NCBI GenBank assembly: GCA_001769855.1
Contig: MEPP01000007.1
Location: 1-64,000, forward strand
Direction of reading: 5' to 3'
Origin: Bdellovibrionales bacterium GWA2_49_15
Lineage (GTDB): Bacteria; Bdellovibrionota; Bacteriovoracia; Bacteriovoracales; Bacteriovoracaceae
DNA length: 64,000 bases
Shown here in pieces: positions 1 to 6,475 of the stretch. The notes beneath the pieces are model-generated. The model was not told where the DNA came from. It worked only from the letters and a program-made list of their open reading frames with translations, and did no database searches. Every line of letters starts with the position of its first letter. The first letter of the stretch is position 1. The position numbers and the translations under genes are program-made.

Positions 1-36
1 CGTACGCTGTTCTAACTCTTTGTTTTTCTGTCTCAT
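1..36 (-). CDS. 5' end of a gene running off the window edge
   Basis: On the minus strand an ATG at 36-34 follows a GGAGGGG Shine-Dalgarno site (44-50) at a 7-base spacing. The frame stays open to the window edge and begins MRQKNKELEQRT. Only 12 residues are visible, so no family can be given. A second ATG at 43-41 abuts the ribosome site and is less likely. The gene would be divergent from the nucleotidyltransferase gene at 207. Confidence 0.4.
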   Translation of the reverse strand, partial: MRQKNKELEQRT

Positions 37-163
37 AACGCATCCCCTCCGTTGAGGTTGTGCGCTTAATACACTGTCCGATTTATTAAGGGAAGATCAC
101 AACACTTTTCAACATCGTCAAATACCACGGAAATTGTCCAGTAAATTCAACTAGAACCACCTA

Positions 164-192
164 TTGATTATAATAGTATATTGAACTATAAT
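164..192 (+). promoter_or_regulatory. sigma70-like promoter, possibly giving a leaderless mRNA
   Basis: A -35 box TTGATT (164-169) and a perfect -10 box TATAAT (187-192) are separated by 17 bases. Transcription would start near 199, only about eight bases before the ATG at 207. The gene has no convincing Shine-Dalgarno site, which fits a leaderless or near-leaderless transcript. A second TATAAT lies at 169-174 but has no good -35 partner. Confidence 0.55.
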
Positions 193-206
193 AGCATGGG
201 GTCCAG

Positions 207-728
207 ATGGATATAAGACAGTCATTACAGTCCTTAAATTTCTACCTCAAGAAAAAGAATCTCAACCGTTCTTTTATTATCTGTGGTGGGGCATCCCTCA
301 TCCTTCAAGGAATTATTGCACGGACGACTAGAGATATTGATATTGTGGCCCCGCCAATTGATCAGGCATTAACCGAAGTGGCCGCAAGCGTGGCAGAAGA
401 TTTGGGACTCGATTCCCATTGGCTCAATTCAGGGCCGGGGTCAATCGTACAAGACTTAAAAGATGGCTGGGAAAAGCGAGTTCAAGAGATTTTCAAAGAT
501 ACAAACCTTGTTGTTTACTCCATTGCCCGCGATGATCTCATTTTTACAAAATTCTGGGCCCTGTGTGATCGCCAAAAAGATTTTGAAGATCTGATCCTCC
601 TCAAGCCAACCCTCGCAGAATTAAACCAGGCCGTCGAGTATACCAAAACCAGAGACGCAAATCCCGATTGGACCAATTGGATCGATAAACAGGCGAAGCG
701 ACTCAAAAAGGAACTTGGTTATGAGTAA
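207..728 (+). CDS. DUF6036/AbiEii-like nucleotidyltransferase
   Basis: This 173-residue cytoplasmic protein has the minimal nucleotidyltransferase signature: a GGAS turn at residues 27-30 followed by RDIDI with the metal-binding DxD at 43 and 45. The rest is helical, as in DUF6036 and AbiEii-type proteins, where such enzymes often serve as the toxin half of toxin-antitoxin or abortive-infection pairs. It overlaps the next gene by eight bases, so the two are probably translationally coupled. Family membership is from motif recognition; toxicity and substrate are inference. It sits in accessory DNA beside broken genes. Confidence 0.65.
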   Translation: MDIRQSLQSLNFYLKKKNLNRSFIICGGASLILQGIIARTTRDIDIVAPPIDQALTEVAASVAEDLGLDSHWLNSGPGSIVQDLKDGWEKRVQEIFKDTNLVVYSIARDDLIFTKFWALCDRQKDFEDLILLKPTLAELNQAVEYTKTRDANPDWTNWIDKQAKRLKKELGYE

Positions 729-1386
729 GACAGATGACTCCTTACGCGATAAATGGGCCTCGTTAGGAATTGCCTTCAATGCCCCAGACGAAGCAAATGC
801 AAATCCTGAACAAACGATCATCGACACCATCAAGTCGGGCGAGTTTCCCAGCGATCGTAAGATGTTTGAACTTATGCTCCTCTGGATGTCGGAATATCTT
901 CAACTCATTCATGTCGAAAGACTAAAATACCTCCTCCCCTCCCTCACACCTTTTGAGCTGGCCCTGATGGGAGGAATTGCTACCAAATGTGTTAAAAACG
1001 GCGATTTCCGATGGCGGGCCATTATTCGCGAAGTACAAAAGAAACTCGGGAAAAATCCTCCGCGATTTGATGCCGGAGACGACGAACTCTATCTTAAACT
1101 CAAAGGAACCGATCAAGATTTTTTGGCCTTTGGAATAAAGGTGGCCCCCGTAAAACCTGATGATCATAAAAAATTGATGAAACGCGATCACACTATCAAA
1201 AAAAATGCATGGCTCACAAATAGACTTTTCCTAGGCCCAAATCTTCGCGCCGACTTTATTACGGTATTTACTCTTGGGATTGCCAAGAACGCCTACCAGG
1301 CCGCTAAAATTCTCAATTGTTCGCCCAATGCCAGTTATCGTAACTGGCACGATCTTGAAGAGGCCAAAGGGCTGGGAATTTTTTAA
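721..1386 (+). CDS. hypothetical protein with C-terminal winged-helix-like segment; partner of the nucleotidyltransferase
   Basis: The ATG at 721 follows AAGGA (708-712) at eight bases and overlaps the upstream stop; a TTG at 715 in the same frame is less likely. The product has about 221 residues and no signal peptide. No family is recognised over most of it, but the C-terminus (NAYQAAKILNCSPNASYRN, then DLEEAKGLG) reads like a winged helix-turn-helix with its recognition helix and wing. A DNA-binding partner beside a DUF6036-type enzyme resembles AbiE-like pairs, although there the regulator gene usually comes first. The antitoxin or regulator role is inference. Confidence 0.5.
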   Translation: MSKTDDSLRDKWASLGIAFNAPDEANANPEQTIIDTIKSGEFPSDRKMFELMLLWMSEYLQLIHVERLKYLLPSLTPFELALMGGIATKCVKNGDFRWRAIIREVQKKLGKNPPRFDAGDDELYLKLKGTDQDFLAFGIKVAPVKPDDHKKLMKRDHTIKKNAWLTNRLFLGPNLRADFITVFTLGIAKNAYQAAKILNCSPNASYRNWHDLEEAKGLGIF

Positions 1387-1499
1387 TAACTATCAAGTCT
1401 AAAAAAAATCTCGATTTTGATAGATCGTTCGTGGCTATTTTACGAACTTGTCACAATCTTCAAATTTCAGGTTGTGGAAGTTGAATAGTAAGCGCGCCA

Positions 1500-1690
1500 T
1501 CATCCCATATTTTCTAATTTAATTTTCCCATTATTGTAGCGTACAAAATTATCATCGTACAAATTCCCAAATTGTTGGTCATAGGTTTTCGTGATTTTTT
1601 CGCCTGATTCCCACTTTCTGATCGTAAGAAAAAAATCATGGCGATTTTCTTATCGTAGAATTTGCCAACGTCCATCATACATTTCTTGGT
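1500..1690 (-). pseudogene. decayed coding remnant downstream of the DUF2958/Sel1 gene
   Basis: In a frame different from the upstream gene the minus strand reads EMYDGRWQILR, an in-frame TAA (1652-1650), then ENRHDFFLTIRKWESGEK, and continues protein-like (YDQQFGNLYDDNF, YNNGKIKLENMG) to a TGA at 1502-1500. The composition looks like real protein rather than random frame. It could be the lost C-terminal part of the neighbouring gene, separated by a frameshift and a nonsense mutation, or an unrelated fragment. The rest of 1387-1690 holds nothing else I can identify. Confidence 0.4.
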
Positions 1691-2239
1691 CTATTTCTCT
1701 TCTACGCCAGTAGCTGTGATGGCGGGTTTTGACCTGGCCACCGGGGACAGGGAACTTGATCCTGCATCACAAACTTTGGTAAAAAACTTTTTCGCCTCAG
1801 AATAATTCCCCTGTTTTCCCTCAAGGATTCCGAGATTATAACATGCCGGCATAACTCCCTTACCACATGCTTTCTTATAAAGCCTTCGGGCTTCCGAAAA
1901 ATTAAGCTTCTGTTCTTGAATTGTGTAGTAGCCCCCTCCCCAAAATTTCTCAACCTTAGACTGTGAAAAATGGATATCCCGCTTGATAGCGAGTCCAAAC
2001 GGTAATCGAAGCGCTTCAAGCTCATTGAGCGAAAAATACCCAAACTCTTTCTCATGAAGGTCAACGAGTCCGAAAAATATAAAGTCATCCTCTTTCTGCT
2101 GGCCTTCGATGACGTACCAAGTTCCAGCGCCGCATGGATTGAAGAACTTGCAGACGATCTCTTTGTCTTTGAGGGCGACGGCCTCGGTGGCGTAAAGCTT
2201 AGGTAGTTGGCTATAGATTGTTTGGGTGAGTAATTTCAT
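1691..2239 (-). CDS. DUF2958 domain fused to Sel1-like repeats
   Basis: Residues 1 to about 95 match the DUF2958 pattern: MKLLTQ, LPKLYATE, TWYVIEG, DDFIFFGLV, HEKEFGYFSLNELEALR and a final KRDIHF. That domain is usually a small stand-alone protein on plasmids, phages and integrative elements. After a short linker come one full and one partial Sel1/TPR-like repeat (ARRLYKKACGKG, ACYNLGILEGKQGNYSEAKK) with the Cys spacing of Sel1 proteins. The last 22 residues after CDAG do not look like a repeat and may come from a frameshift, because coding-like sequence continues downstream in another frame. Function unknown. Confidence 0.6.
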   Translation of the reverse strand: MKLLTQTIYSQLPKLYATEAVALKDKEIVCKFFNPCGAGTWYVIEGQQKEDDFIFFGLVDLHEKEFGYFSLNELEALRLPFGLAIKRDIHFSQSKVEKFWGGGYYTIQEQKLNFSEARRLYKKACGKGVMPACYNLGILEGKQGNYSEAKKFFTKVCDAGSSSLSPVARSKPAITATGVEEK

Positions 2240-2492
2240 CTTAATACTTCTTAGAAAAAGTGATTTTCATTTTGTTGTGAAATCGAGGTAAGTAAAACAG
2301 TGCCGAAGTACTGTTTTAAGCCCCTCCTGCGGCTCCGTCTCGTTCATGAAAGAAGGTTTGATAATTGCGCGATACCAACTGATAATGGACTTCGCTAGTC
2401 ACACCCATCCACATATTGAATGCAATGGGATGAAATGATTGCGAAAACTAAGTGTTGGATATTTCAGGAAGTGCGAGAATGCAGATCACCTT

Positions 2493-3217
2493 TTAAAATA
2501 TTTTTTGCTCCTTCAAATTTTCATAAACAAGCCCATTATGCTGCTGACACAGAACCCGCATATTTTGCTGCACCGTTTTTCCCCCGAGGCCTGTTTTAAA
2601 AGTTCTCGCCTCAAAACGACTCCTGCGGTGCGAGTGGTGGGCGCTTGTCGGACTTTTTTCTGTGGTTTTTCAACTTGCGACTCGCATAATTTTTTAATGG
2701 CAACAGCGTCTTTAGCTTCGCCGAGTTTTGATTTTGTCGCCAACCAAAGCTGATAGGTTTCTTCGTCCATCTCAATTCTAACCACCCGTTTTTTATTTTC
2801 CAGCTTAAAATATCCCCGCAACTTACTTTCGGCCTGCGCAGCGGAATTTGGTTCTGCCTGAATTAAATTGAGCGCGGCCACATTCTGGGAATGAGTCGCC
2901 TGGGCCTCTCGTGAAACCCGTTCCAACAGCGAGAGGTTGCTCAAATTGAGATTGCCCTTTTCTACCAGAGTGCGCGCCTCGGGAGTTTTCTTGAGAAACC
3001 GCATGGCCTCGATTCTCCTCTGGGCGGAAGCCTCTTTGTACCCAAGTTCCTTAACGGCAAACAAAAAGAGGCTCCCGTACCCTAGCTCCAAATAGAGCTT
3101 TCGGGACTCGATCTCTTGAAAATGCGCCAGAACTTTTGCCAAAATTCGGTTTTCCTCTTTGATAAGATTTTTTGTATTTTGCACCAGAACTTCGTTCTTT
3201 AAATTTTTTAAATTCAT
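2493..3217 (-). pseudogene. HNH endonuclease, Bdellovibrio-type, with the HNH core deleted
   Basis: The N-terminus (MNLKNLKNEVLVQNTKNLI) and the following helical region with ELGYGSLFLFAVKELGYKEA are characteristic of the HNH-endonuclease family common in Bdellovibrio genomes. The open frame ends at 2513 after GEKRCSKICGFC. The next frame, from the same point, reads NMRVLCQQHNGLVYENLKEQ to a TAA at 2495-2493, which is the conserved end of an HNH domain. The central Cys/Asp-His part of the nuclease is missing, so an internal deletion has joined the two ends out of frame. The nuclease is almost certainly inactive. Confidence 0.7.
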
Positions 3218-3719
3218 ATCGCCTCCCCTTTTTTATTTCTACATACCACAGATTTTCGCGCCAAATTTCGCTTGGGCATTTTGGGTATGGGCGTGTTGAG
3301 CAGAAATTTAACCATAGTACGGCCGCAAGTTTTTCAACAATATTTAAAACTCAAATCAGCACGTTTAATCGCGTATTACAGCAGATTATTTTTTATGAAT
3401 ACTGCGCTCAAGTGAGCGAGATGGATAAAAATAATTCTTACTTGAAAAAGAAAATTCTATCATTGATAAGATTTACCTATAGTTCAAAAAAATAAACGAA
3501 CTTTCATTCGGGTAGGTTCAACGTGAAATCGTTTATCGGCCAACAACTTTGACATGGGTTCTGTGATGGACCTTGCACCTCAGACGAGGCTCCTGGCGGC
3601 CGGTTTACACCTTACCCCGAAGGTCCCAAGACCCATATGCGACGAAATGACTCAGAAATTAAACTTATGAATTTGGCCCTTTTTACCGATAAGCTATTGA
3701 ACCAGACAGGCACTCTAAC
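3218..3719. other. gene-free stretch with a candidate structured RNA
   Basis: I see no convincing gene here. The notable content is a nested inverted repeat at 3554-3636: ATGGGT (3554-3559) pairs with ACCCAT (3631-3636), and GGACCTT (3568-3574) pairs with AAGGTCC (3620-3626). The enclosed segment can form a CCTC/GAGG hairpin (3578-3589) and a small CTGG/CCGG hairpin (3593-3603). It ends about 80 bases before the protease start, so it could be a 5' leader element or small RNA. It matches no riboswitch class that I recognise. Confidence 0.35.
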
Positions 3720-5888
3720 ATGCTGTTTTTACAAAAATATTTCTTCATAGGCGCGGTCCTGCTATATCCTCTGACCGACGTCCTGGCGGAATTGAGCTGC
3801 TCCTCAGGCACTCCTCCCTGCCCAGGCATGGAAACCACAAAAATTTGTCGAAGAGTGTGCTCGACCTCGGACGCCACCAGCTACCACTATAAATTCGGCG
3901 CCAATTGCATGGAGAATTGGGAAAGAGTGGACGGAGTCTGTCAACGAACTTTGACCGGAGATATTGTCTTTCAAACGGGCGGCGGCCAGGCCACCTTGAT
4001 TGGATCAAACAGTGGTCCTGTCGTGACGGCCCCACCAACCTGCTCCACCACTCCCAGCTGTCCCTCGGGAAATCACTCTATTGTTTGTCGTCGACCTTGC
4101 CCGGGAGGCGGTTATTTTTTCCAGTTTTTCGCCGGCACCCATGCCGGCTGTCTCGATCAAACCGAACCTGACCCTGGTCGTTGCGATAGTGGTGCCTACT
4201 CAAGCACGGGTGGCAATGCGGTCATGGCCGCAGGAGCCCGGCGCCCCGGCGAACTCAATCATACCTTAACCTTTCAACTTCAATGGAGCTGTCGTCAGCT
4301 CCCTCCCCTGAGTACCACCATTCCCGAAGTAGAAACTTTTGATTTCACCTACGGGCGACCACCCTGGGGCCATGGGTCCACAGGTGTGGCGAGCGGATTT
4401 CTCACATCAAAAAAATGGAAGACCTTTTTGGCCGCCCTTCCCATTGACCAGGTCAACATCAACTCATGTTTGCAAAATATGCGCAATCAGTTGGAAAGCT
4501 CCTTTAAAGTCTTCTGCCAGCAATTGGAAATTGCGGCGGGGCTAGGTTCAGAGGCGGCCAAGGAGATGTGTCGCAAAAAGGCGCTGGAAACTTTTGTCCT
4601 GCCCTTTCAGGCCGAGATGGCCCGAAAAGAAATCGCCCTCCGCCAGGCCGCCACCGCCCGGCCTCTTTGGGTGATTGGTCATCCCGCCGCCAACACCAAC
4701 CCGGCCGACGATACCAGCGAAGCGAGACAAATTGTGGAGCGCTGTTCTTTCTTTCCCTGGGCCTCCAGTTATAACTCGCGCACCAATACCTCTCTGAAAG
4801 TGGTTGATGAAATAGGCCATCTGCTTCGCACCCGTGTTCCCGCCGTGGCCGAGCAATGTCGCCACAGTATTTTAAAAGAATATTTAAATGAGCTGGCGAA
4901 CATGCAGCTGGGAAAATGCAATCTGCCGGCCCACGCCACTGGCACGGCCTGTATGCAAATCAGAACCGGCATCGCCGCCACCTTGTCAAAGTTAGGCCAG
5001 GCCTTTCCCTCCGAGATGAATCGCTATGCCGGAACCCTGGCCAGCCGCGCCTGCATTTTACCCAGTATTGATCTCTCGCGCGAACTGCGCCAGCTCGAGC
5101 TGAGTGTGGCGACGATCGGCCAATGCGTTTCCCTGGCGACCGGTGAGAGTCGGGTTCTGAATTATGATTATCGAACCTCACCTACCCGGGTCACCCAGAA
5201 ATATCGCCTTTCCCGCCCGGAGCAAAAGAATTTCCAGGTGGAGCTCAACCTCGCCTTTACACCCGCCAATAAAGCTCCTGACATGCAAAAACATGTTAAC
5301 AAATGCCTGAAGAAGGCCAATAAAAAACTCTCCGGCCCGGGGGACCAGAAAATCACGCTGAAACTTAATAATGATCCGCTCATTCCCTCCGTCCCCATTG
5401 CCATTCAGCCGGATGACTATCGTTCCAATAGCGCCAACTGGGAAGGGGACATTGACTGCGAAACCGTGACCCATGAGCTGATGCACCTTCTGGGTCTGGT
5501 GGATGAGTATCAGGAGCAGTGGATCGGGCACGCCTACAACGTCCATACGGGCACAATTTCCCAGGTGGATGATGAGGACCAGGCACGCGGCCGCCCCTTT
5601 GGTACCATGTTTGATTGCCGAGTTCTTGGTCCCAGAAATTCACTTATGAGCAACCAGGACGCGGCCTTTAGTACCACCACTTGGCCATTTCGAACTCGGA
5701 CGAGTCTGCTCTTTCCCGCCCATTTTAATGCCATTGTTTATCCGGGTTGCTCCGTCACCAACCGGCTCTATTATCTTTGCTCACGCTATGCTTACGAGAC
5801 CTCGCGGGCCCACTATGGCCGAGGCTGTGACAGTGGTAAACCCAAGGAATGCACCAACGATGCGACCTGGTTAGGAGGCCCCCGTTGA
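3720..5888 (+). CDS. secreted metzincin-like zinc metalloprotease, Cys-rich
   Basis: The 722-residue product begins with a signal peptide (MLFLQKYFFIGAVLLYPLTD) cleaved near LAELSC. Two similar Cys-rich motifs follow (CSSGTPPCPG and CSTTPSCPSG). The C-terminal catalytic part has HELMHLLGLVDEY at 585-597, an HExxHxxGxxD zinc site with Asp as third ligand, and a Met-turn candidate in SLMSN (Met643). That combination is typical of metzincins with an Asp ligand, such as snapalysin-like enzymes. The middle 400 residues are not recognised and may be a propeptide or binding region. The next gene overlaps its stop by four bases. No strong Shine-Dalgarno precedes the start. Confidence 0.7.
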   Translation: MLFLQKYFFIGAVLLYPLTDVLAELSCSSGTPPCPGMETTKICRRVCSTSDATSYHYKFGANCMENWERVDGVCQRTLTGDIVFQTGGGQATLIGSNSGPVVTAPPTCSTTPSCPSGNHSIVCRRPCPGGGYFFQFFAGTHAGCLDQTEPDPGRCDSGAYSSTGGNAVMAAGARRPGELNHTLTFQLQWSCRQLPPLSTTIPEVETFDFTYGRPPWGHGSTGVASGFLTSKKWKTFLAALPIDQVNINSCLQNMRNQLESSFKVFCQQLEIAAGLGSEAAKEMCRKKALETFVLPFQAEMARKEIALRQAATARPLWVIGHPAANTNPADDTSEARQIVERCSFFPWASSYNSRTNTSLKVVDEIGHLLRTRVPAVAEQCRHSILKEYLNELANMQLGKCNLPAHATGTACMQIRTGIAATLSKLGQAFPSEMNRYAGTLASRACILPSIDLSRELRQLELSVATIGQCVSLATGESRVLNYDYRTSPTRVTQKYRLSRPEQKNFQVELNLAFTPANKAPDMQKHVNKCLKKANKKLSGPGDQKITLKLNNDPLIPSVPIAIQPDDYRSNSANWEGDIDCETVTHELMHLLGLVDEYQEQWIGHAYNVHTGTISQVDDEDQARGRPFGTMFDCRVLGPRNSLMSNQDAAFSTTTWPFRTRTSLLFPAHFNAIVYPGCSVTNRLYYLCSRYAYETSRAHYGRGCDSGKPKECTNDATWLGGPR

Positions 5889-6472
5889 AAATATTGAACC
5901 ACCTTCCTGCCGTACTCTTTCTGCTCATGGCAACAGCGAGTGTCTGGGCCCAGGCCCCCAAACTTCCCCTCTCTCTTACCGCCCGAATCGACGGGCCCTC
6001 AGGAGTCGAGCAGGTCTCCCTCATTTTTAAAGAGGGCAAGGCCATCATGGTTATCAACTCTAATTTTTTAACTCAAGGCCAGTGGCCGGTGTGGCTGGGT
6101 GTGTTTGAAAGGGAGCTGGATGAAAACCTTAAGCTTACGGAAACAATTTTGACCGCCGATTCAACCTCCTCCCCGCGAGACCAATCAGCACAGGCCCGGG
6201 AGCTTGGCCCCCATCGTCTCCAAATTTTACTGGGGGAAAATGAGGTGCCCGCCAGTGAACCGACCTACATTCGCCTTAAAGATACGCTGCTTCGAATGCT
6301 GGATGACGTCGGTACTTGGAAGGCCACCGCAGGAGCGAAAGTAACCAAAGGGCCAAAGGGCAAATTGCTTTACAATGATCTCACACAAACACCGGCGGTG
6401 AGCAAGACACAACCATGTCCGCAAAAATCACCCTGCAAACTTTCCGGGCTTGGCCTGATTTGGATAGACTAA
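5885..6472 (+). CDS. small secreted protein coupled to the upstream metalloprotease
   Basis: The likely start is TTG at 5885, six bases after a perfect AGGAGG (5873-5878), inside the end of the protease gene; its TTGA overlap implies coupled translation. The product has about 195 residues, starting with a signal peptide (LPAVLFLLMATASVWAQ). No family is recognised. Near the C-terminus there are two Cys residues (CPQKSPCK). The tight coupling to a protease suggests an inhibitor, foldase or activity partner, but this is inference. An ATG-type start farther upstream (5849) lacks a ribosome site. Confidence 0.6.
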   Translation: MKILNHLPAVLFLLMATASVWAQAPKLPLSLTARIDGPSGVEQVSLIFKEGKAIMVINSNFLTQGQWPVWLGVFERELDENLKLTETILTADSTSSPRDQSAQARELGPHRLQILLGENEVPASEPTYIRLKDTLLRMLDDVGTWKATAGAKVTKGPKGKLLYNDLTQTPAVSKTQPCPQKSPCKLSGLGLIWID

Positions 6473-6475
6473 AGG

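Noticed and set aside
1390-1423. CTATCAA/TTGATAG inverted repeat after the winged-helix gene
   Set aside because: A seven-base stem with a 20-base loop and no U-run is too weak to call a terminator.
3172-3495. 107-residue plus-strand open frame
   Set aside because: It covers the promoter side of the HNH gene, has no ribosome site and reads like non-coding sequence.
3568-3626. Possible tRNA: a seven-base stem looks like an acceptor arm
   Set aside because: No T-loop consensus, no anticodon arm and only 59 bases long; treated as an unknown structured element instead.
5849-5884. Upstream extension of the small secreted gene to 5849
   Set aside because: The TTG at 5885 has a perfect AGGAGG and directly precedes a signal peptide; the extension would spoil it.
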